Shown in pieces: positions 9,041-20,785 of a DNA stretch of 43,445 nucleotides. A program made the translations under genes and the position numbers. This stretch comes from Deltaproteobacteria bacterium (lineage in GTDB: Bacteria; Desulfobacterota; Binatia; Binatales; Binataceae): the NCBI GenBank assembly GCA_021831785.1, contig JAKBMB010000018.1, positions 1-43,445 of the forward strand, given 5' to 3'. Numbering within the stretch: the stretch's first letter is position 1; each line of letters starts with the position of its first letter. The notes below the pieces were generated by a model. The model was given only the letters and a program-made list of their open reading frames with translations. It ran no database searches and was not told the DNA's origin.

Positions 9041-9403
9041 TCAAAACTTGAGACCTGCCTCACGGGCCGCGTCCGCCAGCGCTTTGACTCTGCCATGGTA
9101 AAGAAAGCCGTTGCGGTCAAAGACCACAGCCTGGATTCCTTTTTCTTTACACCGCTCGGCGATGGCCTTGCCCACCACCTTGGCCGCGGCGAGGCTTCGC
9201 GTATTCGGCAGTCCACCTTTCACGGCCGCATCCTGGGTAGAAACCGCGGTCAGAGTGCGCCCCGACTGGTCGGAGATCACCTGGACATAAATATGCTTGA
9301 GCGAACGGTACACCGACAGGCGCGGGCATAAATCGCTGCCCCGAACTTTGCGCCGCACGCGCCTTTGGCGCGCCGCGCGCTTCTCGAATCGCTCCGCAAC
9401 CAT
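9041..9403 (-). CDS. rplR: Ribosomal protein L18
   Basis: A 120-residue 5S rRNA-binding protein of the central protuberance. The basic N-terminus ([15 protein letters not shown]) and [16 protein letters not shown], then the end [14 protein letters not shown], are diagnostic. It acts with L5, coded in the same block. Gaps of 113 bases to rplF and 71 to rpsE hold nothing I recognise. Confidence 0.98.
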   Translation of the reverse strand: MVAERFEKRAARQRRVRRKVRGSDLCPRLSVYRSLKHIYVQVISDQSGRTLTAVSTQDAAVKGGLPNTRSLAAAKVVGKAIAERCKEKGIQAVVFDRNGFLYHGRVKALADAAREAGLKF

Positions 9404-9516
9404 AGATACGCTCGCCGCCCGACTCCCTATTCTGCCATCTTCGCGATTCGTTGATCCGCGTTCATGAAAAGCCCGGGCAAATCACCCTGCCTCTTTACGC
9501 CGCGCGATCAAGCCGA

Positions 9517-10065
9517 CTAGCTGCTCGCCGCGCCGGCGGCCTTGCCTGCTTTGCGCCGAATCATCTCATCCGAGTACTTGACGCCCTTGCCTTTGTACGG
9601 CTCGGGCGGCCTTAAGGCGCGGATTTCCGCCGCCACCGAGCCTAGAAGCTGGCGATCCGCGCTCTCCAGCGTCAATATCGTCTGCCGCTCCACCTTGGCC
9701 GTCACACCCGCCGGCAATTGGTAGACGATCGGATGCGAGTAGCCCAGACTCAGCGTAATCGCGTTACCTCTCACCTCAGCCCGGTAACCAACTCCATTTA
9801 TCTCAAGCACGCGCGTGAAGCCCTTGCTCACGCCCTCCACCATGTTGGCCACTAGCTTGCGCGTAAGCCCGTGCAGGGCGCGCTCTCGTCTGGCGTCGTT
9901 CGGCCGCTTGACCACCAGCTTCGAGTCCTCGACACTAAGCTCGAAGCTTGCGGGCAGGCTCATCTCCAGTTTACCCTTGGGCCCGCTGACCAAGACCTGC
10001 CCGTTGACGACTTGCGCCTTGACGCTTTTGTCAAGGACCACCGGTAATCTGCCGATTCGCGACAT
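9517..10065 (-). CDS. rplF: Ribosomal protein L6
   Basis: A 182-residue protein of two repeated alpha/beta domains near the factor-binding site of the 50S. It begins MSRIGRLPVVLDKSVKAQV and has the C-terminal signature PPEPYKGKGVKY before an Ala-rich end. It follows rpsH by 14 bases. Confidence 0.98.
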   Translation of the reverse strand: MSRIGRLPVVLDKSVKAQVVNGQVLVSGPKGKLEMSLPASFELSVEDSKLVVKRPNDARRERALHGLTRKLVANMVEGVSKGFTRVLEINGVGYRAEVRGNAITLSLGYSHPIVYQLPAGVTAKVERQTILTLESADRQLLGSVAAEIRALRPPEPYKGKGVKYSDEMIRRKAGKAAGAASS

Positions 10066-10079
10066 CGCGCCGACCCGCC

Positions 10080-10475
10080 CTACCAGACCGCCAGCAAAAG
10101 CTCGCCGCCCACGTTGCGCTTGCGCGCCTCGCGGTCGGTCATCACTCCGAGCGGGGTCGTCAGGATATTAATCCCCAGTCCGCTCTGTATCTTGGGTATC
10201 TTCTTGGCACCCGCGTAAACACGCGCGCTAGGCCGGCTCACTCTCTTTACTCCCTGCAGCACCGGCCAATGTTCCGGCGTATAGCGAATGCCCACCAAGA
10301 GCTTCTTGCGCGGCCCTTGACCTTGGACCTCCACTCGCTCAAGAAAGCCCTCCTCCATCATCAAGCGCGCAACGGCCTCGCGCAGGCGCGAGTAATTATC
10401 TTCGACCTTGGCATGCCGCGCGCGCGCGGCATTTCTGATCTTGGTCAGAAAGTCGGCGATTGGGTCGGTCCGCAT
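10080..10475 (-). CDS. rpsH: Ribosomal protein S8
   Basis: A 131-residue primary binder of the 16S central domain. It starts MRTDPIADFLTKIRNA and ends with the family motif around GLGINILTTPLGVMTDREA. In E. coli S8 represses the spc operon by binding near the rplE start; no equivalent leader hairpin was recognised here. Confidence 0.98.
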   Translation of the reverse strand: MRTDPIADFLTKIRNAARARHAKVEDNYSRLREAVARLMMEEGFLERVEVQGQGPRKKLLVGIRYTPEHWPVLQGVKRVSRPSARVYAGAKKIPKIQSGLGINILTTPLGVMTDREARKRNVGGELLLAVW

Positions 10476-10484
10476 CGTTCACCC

Positions 10485-10670
10485 TCACCAACTGGCCTTC
10501 ATCACGCCGGGCAGCGCACCCTTGAGCGCGAGGTTTCGAAGACAAATGCGACAAAGTTGAAAGCGCCGGTAAAAACCTCGGGAACGGCCACACAGCGGGC
10601 ATCGATTATGACGCCGCACCGCAAACTTGGGCTGCCTTTGCGCCTTGACTATCAAGCACGTCCTAGCCAT
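10485..10670 (-). CDS. rpsN: Ribosomal protein S14, short zinc form
   Basis: A 61-residue S14 of the C-plus type: Cys24, Cys27, Cys40 and Cys43 (CPLC ... CRIC) hold zinc. The long zinc-free enteric form is about 100 residues, so this is clearly the short class. It helps to assemble the 30S head. Position between rplE and rpsH is standard. Confidence 0.98.
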   Translation of the reverse strand: MARTCLIVKAQRQPKFAVRRHNRCPLCGRSRGFYRRFQLCRICLRNLALKGALPGVMKASW

Positions 10671-10745
10671 CGATTGTTTATCTTACTCCGTACTCCGTCA
10701 GCATCGACGCCGCGCGCCGCATCCGAGCGTCATCGCCGTCTTTTC

Positions 10746-11471
10746 TCACGCTGCCGCGCTCTCGCGCTCGGGCATCGTACCGCGAAACGGCATCCCCAGC
10801 AATTTTAGCAGCCAAAACCCTTCATAGTCGCTGCGCGCGCTGGTCACGAAAGAGATTGTAAGCCCCTTGACGCGGTCGACTTTCTCCAGGTCCAGCTCAG
10901 GAAAAATCGTATGTTCGCGGATTCCCAGCGAATAGTCGCCGCGGCCGTCGAAGGCTTTTTCGCTGACTCCGCGAAAGTCGCGCACCCGCGGCAAGGCGAT
11001 CGTCACCAGGCGATCAAAAAATTCGTACATCCGACCGCCCCTTAACGTCGCCATCGCGCCGATCGGCACGTCCTTACGGATTTTGAAGTTCGAAATTGCC
11101 TTGCGCGCGCGCGTCACCACGGGGCGCTGGCCAGCTATCTGCGCCACTTCCTCAACCGCCGTGTCGAGCAGCTTGATGTTGTCGCGCGCCTCGCCAAGAC
11201 CGATATTAATCACGATTTTCTCGAGCCTGGGAACCGCCAGGCGATTATTCAGCTTAAGTTCGCGCATCAGCGCTGGAACCACTTCCGCCTGGTAGCGCAG
11301 CCAGAGCCGGGCCGGCACTTTCTCCTCCGGGGCGGTCTCGACCTCAGTCGGCGCCTTCGGCTGGGCCGCGGCTTTTGCGCTCTTTGCGCCGGCTGCGCCG
11401 CTGGGCCGCGGCGGCTTTTTCTTGCCGGCGGCGGCGGTCTTTTCGCGCTCGTTTTCCTTGCCCGTCGCCAT
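10746..11471 (-). CDS. rplE: Ribosomal protein L5 with long N-terminal tail
   Basis: L5 binds 5S rRNA and contacts the P-site tRNA. The core starts near residue 58 (LRYQAEVVPALMREL) and includes RLEKIVINIGLGEA and RDFRGVSEKAFDGRGDYSLGI. The product is 241 residues against about 180 usually: residues 1-53 are a Lys/Ala/Pro/Glu-rich, probably disordered extension. ATG 11471 overlaps the rplX stop as TAATG, which supports this start and therefore the tail. A more upstream start at 11507 would run inside rplX. Confidence 0.97.
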   Translation of the reverse strand: MATGKENEREKTAAAGKKKPPRPSGAAGAKSAKAAAQPKAPTEVETAPEEKVPARLWLRYQAEVVPALMRELKLNNRLAVPRLEKIVINIGLGEARDNIKLLDTAVEEVAQIAGQRPVVTRARKAISNFKIRKDVPIGAMATLRGGRMYEFFDRLVTIALPRVRDFRGVSEKAFDGRGDYSLGIREHTIFPELDLEKVDRVKGLTISFVTSARSDYEGFWLLKLLGMPFRGTMPERESAAA

Positions 11472-11803
11472 TAGCTGCTCTCCAGCGTCTCCCCGCAACG
11501 TCGACACACGCGCGTCTTGGTCTGGTCAGCGCCGGTCTTGTAGCCGACGCGCACCGGCGCGTTGCAACGCTCGCAAAACGCCATGACTTTACCGATGCTG
11601 AGCGGCGCCTCCTTTTCCACGATTCCGCCGGCCTGAGTTCCGCTGCGCGGCTTGAGATGGCGCTTGACGAGGTTAATCCGTTCGACGATGACTCTGCGCT
11701 CTTTGGGTAGCACCTTGGTGACTTTGCCGGTCTTGCCCCGGTCCCGACCGGACACCACCATGACCAGGTCGTTCTTTTTGATTTTGCACTTCGGCGCCGC
11801 CAT
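11471..11803 (-). CDS. rplX: Ribosomal protein L24 with four-cysteine end
   Basis: A 110-residue assembly-initiator protein of the 50S at the exit tunnel. The KOW motif is DLVMVVSGRDRGKTGKVTKV (residues 12-31). The C-terminal part carries Cys77, Cys80, Cys100 and Cys103 (CERC ... CRRC), a likely zinc ribbon present in many non-enteric L24 proteins. The start overlaps the rplN stop (TGATG) and the stop overlaps rplE (TAATG). Confidence 0.97.
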   Translation of the reverse strand: MAAPKCKIKKNDLVMVVSGRDRGKTGKVTKVLPKERRVIVERINLVKRHLKPRSGTQAGGIVEKEAPLSIGKVMAFCERCNAPVRVGYKTGADQTKTRVCRRCGETLESS

Positions 11804-12171
11804 CAGAGCACCTCGGGCGCAAGCGAGATGATTTTAACGAATCGCCGCGCGCGCAACTCGCGCGCAACCGGACCGAAGATGCGGGTGCCGATCGGCTCGA
11901 GCTGATTGTCCAGCAGCACGGCCGAGTTGTCGTCGAACCGAATATAGCTGCCGTCGGGGCGCCCCACCGGTTTGGTCGTTCGCACCACGACCGCTTTGGC
12001 GACCTCGCCCTTCTTGACCTTGGTGTTCGGTATCGCCTCCTTGACCGAGACCACGATTACGTCGCCGACGCTCGCGTACCTGCGTCGGCTCCCGCCGAGC
12101 ACTTTGATGCACATCACGCGTCGGGCACCCGAGTTATCGGCGACGTCGAGAATGGTTTGGGCCTGGATCAT
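11803..12171 (-). CDS. rplN: Ribosomal protein L14
   Basis: A 122-residue, very conserved beta-barrel protein at the subunit interface. It begins [21 protein letters not shown] and ends [14 protein letters not shown]. It is the classical first gene of the spc operon, here only 16 bases after rpsQ, so S10 and spc blocks appear to be one transcript. Confidence 0.98.
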   Translation of the reverse strand: MIQAQTILDVADNSGARRVMCIKVLGGSRRRYASVGDVIVVSVKEAIPNTKVKKGEVAKAVVVRTTKPVGRPDGSYIRFDDNSAVLLDNQLEPIGTRIFGPVARELRARRFVKIISLAPEVL

Positions 12172-12187
12172 CGCTCATTCGCTCCAC

Positions 12188-12442
12188 TCAGCCAGCCGCC
12201 CGCACCAAAATTTTGCTCACCCGCCACCGCTTGTCCTTAGAGAGCGGCCTCGACTCGATGATCATGACGCGGTCGCCCTCGCGGCACTGCGACTGTTCGT
12301 CATGCGCTTTAAAGCGCCGGCGCCGATGAACCCGCTTGCCGTACTTCGGATGCTCGACTAGGCGCTCGACCATTACCACCACGGTCTTACGCATCTTGGC
12401 CGACACCACAATTCCTTCGCGGCGCTTGACTCGTGCGCGCAT
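12188..12442 (-). CDS. rpsQ: Ribosomal protein S17
   Basis: An 84-residue OB-fold primary binder of the 16S 5' domain. Recognised from [20 protein letters not shown] and the later [22 protein letters not shown], in which the segment up to SRPLSK is the family signature. It ends the S10 block after rpmC. Confidence 0.98.
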   Translation of the reverse strand: MRARVKRREGIVVSAKMRKTVVVMVERLVEHPKYGKRVHRRRRFKAHDEQSQCREGDRVMIIESRPLSKDKRWRVSKILVRAAG

Positions 12443-12472
12443 ATCGTCTTTGGCCTTCCGCCACCCCCTCTG

Positions 12473-12667
12473 TCAGCGCGACGAGTTTTTCGCGCGCATC
12501 ACGGTCAGAACCCGCGCCAGGTCCGCGCGCGCCTGGCGGAACCGGGTCGGGTTGTTGAGCTGGTTGGTCGCAAGCTTGAGCCGCAGGCGAAAAAGCTCCT
12601 CGCGTAATTCGCGCTCTTTAGCCCGCAGCTCTTCGAACTCAAGCTGCCTCAATTCCTCAGCCTGCAA
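12473..12667 (-). CDS. rpmC: Ribosomal protein L29
   Basis: A 64-residue two-helix protein at the tunnel exit, part of the docking site for trigger factor and SRP. It starts [18 protein letters not shown] and carries the [19 protein letters not shown] segment typical of the family. Its start lies 11 bases inside the end of rplP, so translation is probably coupled. Confidence 0.97.
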   Translation of the reverse strand: MQAEELRQLEFEELRAKERELREELFRLRLKLATNQLNNPTRFRQARADLARVLTVMRAKNSSR

Positions 12668-13082
12668 GGGCCTCTTCTCCCCGCGTCACCAACGTCGTCC
12701 GCATCGGCAGCTTGTGCGCCGCGAGCCGCAGCGCTTCGCGCGCCATCGGCGCGTCAATGCCTTCGATTTCGAACAGGATTCGCCCCGGCCGCACCACCGC
12801 TACCCAGCCTTCGACCCCGCCCTTACCTTTCCCCATCCGGGTTTCCGCGGGCTTCTTGGTATACGGCTTGTCGGGAAAAATGCGAATCCAGACGCGCCCG
12901 CCGCGTTTCATATAGCGCGTCATCGCGATACGCGCTGCCTCGATCGTTTTGGCGTCCAGCCAAGTGGCCTCGAGGGCCTTAAGCCCGAACTCGCCGAAGT
13001 CCAGTTGGACCGCCCGACATTCGACGCCGCGCATCCGGCCCTTCTGCATTTTTCGATACTTAACTTTTTTGGGCGCTAACAT
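12657..13082 (-). CDS. rplP: Ribosomal protein L16
   Basis: A 141-residue protein that positions A-site tRNA near the peptidyl transferase centre. It begins [19 protein letters not shown] and contains [22 protein letters not shown], where the basic loop enters the A site. A 140-base gap separates it from rpsC; nothing is recognised in it. Confidence 0.98.
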   Translation of the reverse strand: MLAPKKVKYRKMQKGRMRGVECRAVQLDFGEFGLKALEATWLDAKTIEAARIAMTRYMKRGGRVWIRIFPDKPYTKKPAETRMGKGKGGVEGWVAVVRPGRILFEIEGIDAPMAREALRLAAHKLPMRTTLVTRGEEALAG

Positions 13083-13222
13083 CGCAATGTCATGCTCATC
13101 AACCTAAAGCAACGGTCCCTCGGCCAAGGGTTCGCAAGTGCTTAAGCCCGGATGCGCCGACATCTCACCGCGCGCTTAGGCGCCCGCGCCTCCCGTCTCG
13201 ATCCCGCCTTTACCGCCCATCG

Positions 13223-13891
13223 CTAAAGCCCCTGGCCCGCACGCTTACTCTCTTCTTCCTGGCGCGTGACGACCTCACCGCGAAAGATCCAGACTTTGAC
13301 GCCGATGACACCGTAGGTCGTGCGCGCTTGGGCGAACCCGTAAGCAACGTCGGCGCGCAAGGTCTGCGAGGGCACGCGTCCCTCCCGATACCATTCGGTG
13401 CGCGCGATCTCGGCGCCGCCGAGCCGACCCGAGACCTGTACCTTGATGCCCTGCGCGCCCATGCGCGTCGCCCGCGCCACGGCCTCCTTCATCGCCCGAC
13501 GAAACGCCACTCGGCGCTCCAATTGCAGGGCGATATTTTCCGCCACAAGCTGCGGGTCGAGGTCGGGGCGGCGAACTTCGACGATATTGATGTACGGCTC
13601 CCGCGCGGCCATCATCTTTTGCACTTCGCCCTTGAGCTTCTCGATCTCTACGCCCTTCTTGCCGATGACGATGCCGGGGCGCGCGGTGTGGATGCTGATC
13701 TTCGCCTTGGACGCCATACGCTCGATCTCGATGCGCGAAATGCCGGCGTGATAGAGCCGCTTTTTTATGAACTCCTTAAGTTTCAAGTCCTCGTGCAGAA
13801 GCTTCGCGTAGTCTCGCCGCGCGAACCATTTGGAGTCCCAATTCTCTATAATGCCCAGGCGAAGCCCGCGCGGATGCGTTTTTTGTCCCAC
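13223..13891 (-). CDS. rpsC: Ribosomal protein S3
   Basis: A 222-residue protein at the mRNA entry pore with helicase activity together with S4 and S5. The canonical beginning [15 protein letters not shown] places the start at GTG 13891, six bases after the rplV stop; a longer open frame to 14275 is only the rplV region in another frame. The KH domain loop is VIGKKGVE, and the C-terminal domain has [24 protein letters not shown] lies 11 bases upstream, inside the end of rplV. Confidence 0.97.
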   Translation of the reverse strand: MGQKTHPRGLRLGIIENWDSKWFARRDYAKLLHEDLKLKEFIKKRLYHAGISRIEIERMASKAKISIHTARPGIVIGKKGVEIEKLKGEVQKMMAAREPYINIVEVRRPDLDPQLVAENIALQLERRVAFRRAMKEAVARATRMGAQGIKVQVSGRLGGAEIARTEWYREGRVPSQTLRADVAYGFAQARTTYGVIGVKVWIFRGEVVTRQEEESKRAGQGL

Positions 13892-13899
13892 CGGCTGCT

Positions 13900-14238
13900 T
13901 TACTCCGAAAGTTCGTCGACCACTACCGTCAGATGGCTCGTCCGCTTGTGGATCGGCGTCACGCGCATATGCGCCCTGGGCAGCGAGCGTTTCGAGCTCG
14001 GCCCGGAGTCGGCGTTCACTCGCTTGACGAACAAGCGGTCTTCGTCCACGTTCTGCTGGTCGCGCGCGTTGGCGACCGCGGCCAAAAGCGCCTTGGCCAC
14101 CAGCTTGCCGCCTCGCCGCGGCGTGAATTCGAGCACCGCGAGCGCCTCGCCGACGCGCTTGCCGCGGATAAGGTCGCACACCAGACGCAACTTGCGCGGC
14201 GCGATACGCGCGTAACGCGTGCGGGCAATCGCTTCCAC
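13900..14238 (-). CDS. rplV: Ribosomal protein L22
   Basis: A 112-residue protein whose beta-hairpin lines the exit tunnel. It begins at GTG 14238 ([20 protein letters not shown]) and has the hairpin region [20 protein letters not shown]. This loop is where macrolide-resistance changes occur in other species; no deletion is evident. It follows rpsS by five bases. Confidence 0.98.
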   Translation of the reverse strand: MEAIARTRYARIAPRKLRLVCDLIRGKRVGEALAVLEFTPRRGGKLVAKALLAAVANARDQQNVDEDRLFVKRVNADSGPSSKRSLPRAHMRVTPIHKRTSHLTVVVDELSE

Positions 14239-14243
14239 GGCCG

Positions 14244-14552
14244 CTACGGCGCCTTCGGCGCGCTCGCTTCGGCACCTTTCACCTGGCCCTTGCGGTCGCC
14301 CGCGTGGCTGTGAAAAGTGCGCGTCGGCGAGAATTCGCCGAGCTTATGACCGACCATATTTTCCGTGCAGTACACCGGAACAAACTTGTGCCCGTTGTGC
14401 ACCATGAAGGTCTGGCCGACCATTTCCGGAATGATCGTCGAGCGGCGCGACCAGGTCTTAATCGCGCGCTTTTCACCGCCGGCGAGATTGGCCTCGACCT
14501 TTTCCCGGAGATGCTGGTCGATGAACGGACCTTTTTTCAGTGAACGCGCCAT
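14244..14552 (-). CDS. rpsS: Ribosomal protein S19
   Basis: A 102-residue 30S head protein that pairs with S13. It begins [15 protein letters not shown] and contains [20 protein letters not shown], close to the family consensus. The last dozen residues ([11 protein letters not shown]) are an extra Ala/Pro tail. Confidence 0.98.
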   Translation of the reverse strand: MARSLKKGPFIDQHLREKVEANLAGGEKRAIKTWSRRSTIIPEMVGQTFMVHNGHKFVPVYCTENMVGHKLGEFSPTRTFHSHAGDRKGQVKGAEASAPKAP

Positions 14553-14564
14553 ACCACCAACCCG

Positions 14565-15395
14565 TTAACGCTTGCCGCGCGGCCGGCGGCTCACGATGTA
14601 GCGGTCCGACGGCTTGCGGCCCCGCGTCTTGAAACCCTTGGTCGGCGTCCCCCATGGCGACTGCGGATGATTCCCCTTCGAGCGCCCCTCGCCGCCGCCG
14701 TGCGGATGGTCCACCGGGTTCATCGCGACCCCACGCACATGCGGCCGCCGTCCGAGGTGGCGGGTACGGCCGGCCTTGCCTTGCGAGATATTCTCGTGGT
14801 CGAGGTTGCCGGTTTGGCCCACCGTCGCCCGGCATTGAGCCAACACCATCCGCTGCTCGCCGGAGGGCAGCTTGAGCAGCGCGTAGCGACCCTCTTTGGC
14901 CATGAGCTGCACCTGCGTGCCGGCGCCGCGCGCAAGCTGGGCGCCTTTTCCGGGCTTCATCTCGACCGCGTGAACAAAACTGCCCATGGGAATGTTCGCC
15001 AGCGCCAACGCATTGCCGGGCCTGATGTCGGCCTGAGGCCCGGACTCGACCATATCGCCCACCTGGAGCCCGACCGGCGCCAGGATATAACGCTTGTCGC
15101 CGTCGCGGTAATGCAGCAAAGCTACGTTGGCCGACCGGTTGGGGTCGTATTCAATCGCCGCCACGATTGCCGGCACGCCGTCCTTGTGGCGCTTAAAATC
15201 GATAAGTCGCAGCCGGCGCCGATGGCCACCGCCACGATAGCGACAGGTGATCCGACCGAGGTTGTTGCGCCCGCCCGAACGCTTAAGCGGGGCAAGGAGG
15301 CTCTTTTCCGGCGCCTTTTTGGTCAGCTCGGAGAAGTCCGCCACTTGTAAGAATCGCTGGCCGGGCGTGCGCGGCCTGATTTGGATTATCGCCAT
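14565..15395 (-). CDS. rplB: Ribosomal protein L2
   Basis: A 276-residue protein needed for subunit association and peptidyl transferase activity. The SH3-like and OB folds are followed by the near-invariant [19 protein letters not shown], which holds the His important for activity. ATG 15395 ([15 protein letters not shown]) is the start. Length is standard. Confidence 0.99.
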   Translation of the reverse strand: MAIIQIRPRTPGQRFLQVADFSELTKKAPEKSLLAPLKRSGGRNNLGRITCRYRGGGHRRRLRLIDFKRHKDGVPAIVAAIEYDPNRSANVALLHYRDGDKRYILAPVGLQVGDMVESGPQADIRPGNALALANIPMGSFVHAVEMKPGKGAQLARGAGTQVQLMAKEGRYALLKLPSGEQRMVLAQCRATVGQTGNLDHENISQGKAGRTRHLGRRPHVRGVAMNPVDHPHGGGEGRSKGNHPQSPWGTPTKGFKTRGRKPSDRYIVSRRPRGKR

Positions 15396-15415
15396 CGCCG
15401 AACGCTCTCTACCCT

Positions 15416-15703
15416 CTAGACCCCTTCGAAGAACTCGATTCGCTCGCCCTCTTTTAAGGTCACGTAGGCCTTTTTCCAGTCCGGGCGTCGTCCCGATGAG
15501 CGCCCCACGCGCCGCTCTTTGCCCTGAAAATTGCAGGTCCTGACCGCCGTGACGTTGACCTTGAACAGCTCTTCCACCGCCTGCCGAATGACGTTCTTGG
15601 TCGCCTGAGGGCGCACCTTGAATACCACCTGATTCGAGCGCTCGCTAAGACTGGTGCCCTTCTCGGTAACCAGCGGCGCCATCAGCACGTCGTAAGCCCG
15701 CAT
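15416..15703 (-). CDS. rplW: Ribosomal protein L23
   Basis: A 95-residue protein at the tunnel exit, the main docking point for trigger factor and SRP. It starts [19 protein letters not shown] and ends [20 protein letters not shown]. Its ATG overlaps the rplD stop as TGATG. Confidence 0.98.
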   Translation of the reverse strand: MRAYDVLMAPLVTEKGTSLSERSNQVVFKVRPQATKNVIRQAVEELFKVNVTAVRTCNFQGKERRVGRSSGRRPDWKKAYVTLKEGERIEFFEGV

Positions 15704-16359
15704 CAGTCGGCCTCCTCGAACCGCGCCTGGATGGCCTGCGCAGCCTTGACCGTGAGCAAAACCTCCGCGTAGTTGAGGATATCGTACACGTTGACCCCGG
15801 CGACCCGCAGCACCTTATGCCGCGCGAGGTTGCGCGCCGCAAGGATGAAACCCTCTTCGCCTTCGCCGACCACGACCAGCGCATGGGTAAGCCCCAACTT
15901 GTCCAGTAGCGTCCTGGCGAGCTTGGTTTTGGGACGTTCGAGCTCCAGCCGTTCGATCACTAAAAGCTTGCCTTCGCGGGCGCGCTCGGAGAGCGCCAAG
16001 CGCAGCGCCTTAGCGCGCTGCTTGCGCGGAATCTTGTACGAATAGTCGCGCGGGTGCGGACCGAAGATCGTCCCGCCGTGACGCCACAGCGGCGAGCGTG
16101 TCGAGCCGGCGCGCGCGCGTCCGGTTCCCTTCTGCCGCCACGGCTTGATTCCGCCGCCCGAGACCATTGCGCGGGTCTTGGTCGCGGCCGTTCCCGAGCG
16201 CCGATTCGCCCGCTGCATCAGCACGGCTTCGTGCAGCGTCCCCGCATTGCCCTCGTGAGCGAAGACTTTACCCGAGCCTTCGAACTCGCCGATCTGGCCC
16301 TGCTCGGCGCTGTACAGCGGCAGCTTAACGGTGCGCGCCTGAGCCTGCTCTTCGCCCAT
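15703..16359 (-). CDS. rplD: Ribosomal protein L4
   Basis: A 218-residue protein that reaches into the exit tunnel; in E. coli it also represses the S10 operon. I place the start at ATG 16359 ([20 protein letters not shown]), one base after the rplC stop and behind AGGG; the upstream 17 residues would lie inside rplC. The tunnel loop region [20 protein letters not shown] is intact. Confidence 0.97.
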   Translation of the reverse strand: MGEEQAQARTVKLPLYSAEQGQIGEFEGSGKVFAHEGNAGTLHEAVLMQRANRRSGTAATKTRAMVSGGGIKPWRQKGTGRARAGSTRSPLWRHGGTIFGPHPRDYSYKIPRKQRAKALRLALSERAREGKLLVIERLELERPKTKLARTLLDKLGLTHALVVVGEGEEGFILAARNLARHKVLRVAGVNVYDILNYAEVLLTVKAAQAIQARFEEAD

Positions 16360-16360
16360 C

Positions 16361-17038
16361 TTAACCCTGCTTGGCGCGCGGCTCGGACCGTGTGGCGCGT
16401 TTAGCGGCATGCCTTACGATCACTACCGCGCCGTCCGCGCCCGGCGCGGCGCCCAAGACTACGATTGCGTGGTCCTCGGCCATCACGCGGCAGACGCGCA
16501 GATTGCCGACCGTCACCTGCCGATTGCCCATCTGGCCGGCCATCCGCAGCCCCTTGAACACGCGGCCGGGAAACGAGCGGTTCCCGATCGAGCCGCCGTG
16601 GCGGAAGTACTCATGCGTTCCATGCGAGCCGGGAAAGCCGGCAAACCCGTGGCGCTTAATCACGCCAGCAAATCCGCGGCCTTTGCAAAATCCTTCGACA
16701 TCGACCATATCGCCGGCCTTGAAAACTTCAGCCACGCTTACCGCCTGGCCCACTTTGAGCTCGGCCACGCCGGCCTTGACAAATTCCCGCGTGACGATTC
16801 CCGGGGCGACGTTGGCCTTAGCGAAATGGCCGCGCAGCGGCTTGGTGACGCGCGTAAGCCTGCGGCGCCCAAAGGTGACCTGGACCGCGTCGTAGCCGTC
16901 GCTCACGCCGGTCTTGACTTGGGATACCATGCACGGGCCGAGCTCGATCACCGTGGCCGCGAAGCGACGCCCTTTGTCGTCCACGACCTCGGTCATCCCG
17001 ACCTTCTTCCCAATGAGCCCGTTCAGCACCGCAATCAC
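16361..17038 (-). CDS. rplC: Ribosomal protein L3
   Basis: A 225-residue primary 23S binder near the peptidyl transferase centre. Start GTG 17038 overlaps the rpsJ stop as GTGA. Core [18 protein letters not shown] and [18 protein letters not shown] are typical. In the loop where E. coli has the methylated Gln150, this protein reads [14 protein letters not shown], with Asn in its place, so PrmB-type methylation is not expected. The Arg-rich end extends slightly past the family average. Confidence 0.97.
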   Translation of the reverse strand: MIAVLNGLIGKKVGMTEVVDDKGRRFAATVIELGPCMVSQVKTGVSDGYDAVQVTFGRRRLTRVTKPLRGHFAKANVAPGIVTREFVKAGVAELKVGQAVSVAEVFKAGDMVDVEGFCKGRGFAGVIKRHGFAGFPGSHGTHEYFRHGGSIGNRSFPGRVFKGLRMAGQMGNRQVTVGNLRVCRVMAEDHAIVVLGAAPGADGAVVIVRHAAKRATRSEPRAKQG

Positions 17039-17343
17039 TCGAGCTTGATTTCGACGTCAACCCCGGCCGCAAGGTCCAGCTTGCCCAGGGCGTCGATCGT
17101 TTGTTGCGTCGGTTCGAGCACGTCAAGCAGCCGTTTGTGGGTTCTGATCTCGAACTGCTCGCGCGACTTCTTGTCCACGTGCGGCGACCGGTTGACGGTA
17201 AACCGCTCGATCCTGGTGGGCAGCGGAATCGGCCCGGCGACCCGCCCTCCGGTGCGTTTGATCGTGTCCACGATCTCGCGCACCGAGCGGTCCAGCAGCC
17301 TGTAGTCGTAAGCCTTAAGCCTGATTCTGATTTTGTCGTTCAT
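17035..17343 (-). CDS. rpsJ: Ribosomal protein S10 (NusE)
   Basis: A 102-residue 30S head protein that also links NusG or NusB to polymerase during antitermination. The start is ATG 17343 ([20 protein letters not shown]); twenty further upstream residues do not fit the family. The RNA-binding loop includes [20 protein letters not shown]. It follows tuf by 69 bases. Confidence 0.98.
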   Translation of the reverse strand: MNDKIRIRLKAYDYRLLDRSVREIVDTIKRTGGRVAGPIPLPTRIERFTVNRSPHVDKKSREQFEIRTHKRLLDVLEPTQQTIDALGKLDLAAGVDVEIKLE

Positions 17344-17412
17344 CGCCAAGCTGCCGCCCGCCTGCCCGTACTCAAGCCCGCGCGCGCCGGACCACCGGTC
17401 CAATCTCCCGCG

Positions 17413-18612
<1,200 letters not shown>

Positions 18613-18667
18613 TCTTACTAACCTCCGCTTACCGGCCCTCTTGCCAATCCTTCAGTCGCGAAAGCCT

Positions 18668-20761
18668 TCACGCGCGCGGCGAGGATTCAACGGCGCCGCG
18701 TCCTTGCGCGGTCAATTCCTCGAACACTTGCTGGGGAACCGGCTCATAGACCGCGAACTGCATGGTATAGGTGGCTCGTCCTTGGCTGAGCGAGCGCAGA
18801 CGCGTGGCATAGCCAAACATGTTCGCCAGCGGCACCCGCGCCTCAATCACCTGTGCGTTGCCGCGGTCTTTGAGGCTTATGATCTTGCCCCGGCGCGCGT
18901 TGAGATCGCCAATCACGTCGCCCATGAATTCCTGCGGCGTCACCACCTCGACCTCCATCACCGGCTCGAGCAGGATCGCGGCGGCCTTCTCGGCGGCCTC
19001 CTTGAACGCCATCGAACCGGCGATCTTGAAGGCTATCTCGGAGGAATCGACCTCGTGATGCTTTCCATCAATCAACACCGCCCGGATATCGACCATCGGA
19101 TAACCCGCGACTACGCCGCTCTCGGCGGCCTCGCGGACCCCATCTTCAATCGCGGGAATAAAATTGCGCGGCACCGCGCCGCCCTTGGTGGCGTCAGTAA
19201 ACTCAAAGCCCCCGCCCTTGCCCAGCGGCTCCAAACGCAAATCGACCACGCCGAATTGGCCGCGTCCGCCGCTTTGGCGCACGAATCGTCCTTCCGCCTC
19301 GGCCGCGCGCCGAATCGTCTCGCGGTAAGCGACCTGGGGCCTGCCGACGTTGGCGTCAACGTTGAACTCCCGCAAAAGGCGCTCGACGATAATCTCAAGA
19401 TGCAATTCGCCCATCCCCGCGATGAGCGTCTGCCCGGTGTCGCGGTCGACTCCCACCCTGAAAGAAGGGTCTTCTTTGGCCAGCTTGCCCAGCGCCTCGC
19501 CCAGCCGCTCCTGATCGGCCTTGGTCTTGGGCTCGATCGCGACCTGAATCACCGGCTCGGGGAACTCGATGGCCTCAAGCACGACCGGATGCGCCGGGTC
19601 GCACAACGTATCGCCGGTGGCCGTGTCGCGAAGCCCCACGGCGCAGATATCGCCGGCGTAGACCTCGGCAATCTCCTCGCGCTTGTTGGCGTGCATTTTT
19701 ACCAGGCGGCCGATTCGCTCGCGTTTGCCGCGCCGCACATTGAGCACCGAATCGCCGCTTTGCAGCCGCCCCGAGTAGACGCGCACGAAAGTCAGCGTGC
19801 CGATATACGGGTCGGTCATGATCTTGAAAGCCAGCGCCGCGAACGGCTCATCGTCGCGCGGCCAACGCTCTTCGAGCTTCTCGCCGTTTTTACCCACCAC
19901 CGGCGGCACGTCGGTCGGCGCCGGCAAATACTCCACCACCGCATCGAGCAGCGCCTGCACGCCCTTGTTGCGGAAGGCCGAGCCCAGGATCACCGGAACC
20001 AGCGCCAGCTTAAGCGTCGCCGCGCGCACCGCGGCGCGAATCTGCGCCGGTTCGATCGCGCCGCCGTTTAAGTACGCTTCCATCACCCGTTCGTCGTGAT
20101 CGGCCAGCGTCTCCAAAAGCCTATCGCGCTCGACGCGCGCCTGCTCCTGAAGCTCGCGCGGAATCGGTTCGACGCGGTAATCGGCGCCCAGCAAGTCCTG
20201 GTCCCACACTAAAGCCTTTTGTTCGATCAGGTCGATTACGCCATGGAAGCGGTCTTCTTCGCCAAGCGGAAGTTGCAGCAGCAGCGGCCGCGCTCCCAGC
20301 CGCTCGGCCATCTCGACCAGCACCCGCCGGTAGTCGGCGCCAACGCGATCCATCTTGTTGATGAACGCGATGCGCGGCACGCGGTACTTATCTGCCTGGC
20401 GCCACACCGTCTCGGATTGCGGCTCCACGCCACCCACGGCGCAAAACACCGCCACCGCCCCGTCCAGTACGCGCAGGCTGCGCTCCACCTCGATAGTGAA
20501 GTCGACGTGGCCCGGGGTGTCGATGATGTTTATCCGGTGATTGCGCCAAAAGCAGGTGGTTGCGGCCGAGGTAATCGTGATCCCGCGCTCCTGCTCCTGC
20601 GCCATCCAATCCATGGTCGCGGTGCCTTCGTGCACCTCGCCAATCTTATAGTTGATTCCGGTGTAGTAGAGGATGCGCTCGGTGGTGGTAGTCTTACCGG
20701 CATCGATGTGCGCCATGATGCCGATGTTGCGCACACGTTCAATGGGGGTTTGGCGGGCCAT
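18668..20761 (-). CDS. fusA: Elongation factor G
   Basis: A 697-residue GTPase that drives translocation and, with RRF, ribosome recycling. P-loop AHIDAGKTT (residues 17-25), DTPGHVDF and NKMDR are intact, followed by domains II-V. Domain IV, the tRNA mimic, includes [11 protein letters not shown]-like text read here as [20 protein letters not shown]. Length matches EF-G1 and not the spdB-type paralogues. GGAG precedes ATG 20761. Order rpsL-rpsG-fusA-tuf is the classical str operon. Confidence 0.99.
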   Translation of the reverse strand: MARQTPIERVRNIGIMAHIDAGKTTTTERILYYTGINYKIGEVHEGTATMDWMAQEQERGITITSAATTCFWRNHRINIIDTPGHVDFTIEVERSLRVLDGAVAVFCAVGGVEPQSETVWRQADKYRVPRIAFINKMDRVGADYRRVLVEMAERLGARPLLLQLPLGEEDRFHGVIDLIEQKALVWDQDLLGADYRVEPIPRELQEQARVERDRLLETLADHDERVMEAYLNGGAIEPAQIRAAVRAATLKLALVPVILGSAFRNKGVQALLDAVVEYLPAPTDVPPVVGKNGEKLEERWPRDDEPFAALAFKIMTDPYIGTLTFVRVYSGRLQSGDSVLNVRRGKRERIGRLVKMHANKREEIAEVYAGDICAVGLRDTATGDTLCDPAHPVVLEAIEFPEPVIQVAIEPKTKADQERLGEALGKLAKEDPSFRVGVDRDTGQTLIAGMGELHLEIIVERLLREFNVDANVGRPQVAYRETIRRAAEAEGRFVRQSGGRGQFGVVDLRLEPLGKGGGFEFTDATKGGAVPRNFIPAIEDGVREAAESGVVAGYPMVDIRAVLIDGKHHEVDSSEIAFKIAGSMAFKEAAEKAAAILLEPVMEVEVVTPQEFMGDVIGDLNARRGKIISLKDRGNAQVIEARVPLANMFGYATRLRSLSQGRATYTMQFAVYEPVPQQVFEELTAQGRGAVESSPRA

Positions 20762-20785
20762 GAGTACTCCAACACTCGGCAGATA

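Noticed and set aside
13892-14275. N-terminal extension of S3 to 350 residues
   Set aside because: The extra frame lies across rplV, which is itself a clear gene, and S3 has its canonical beginning at GTG 13891.
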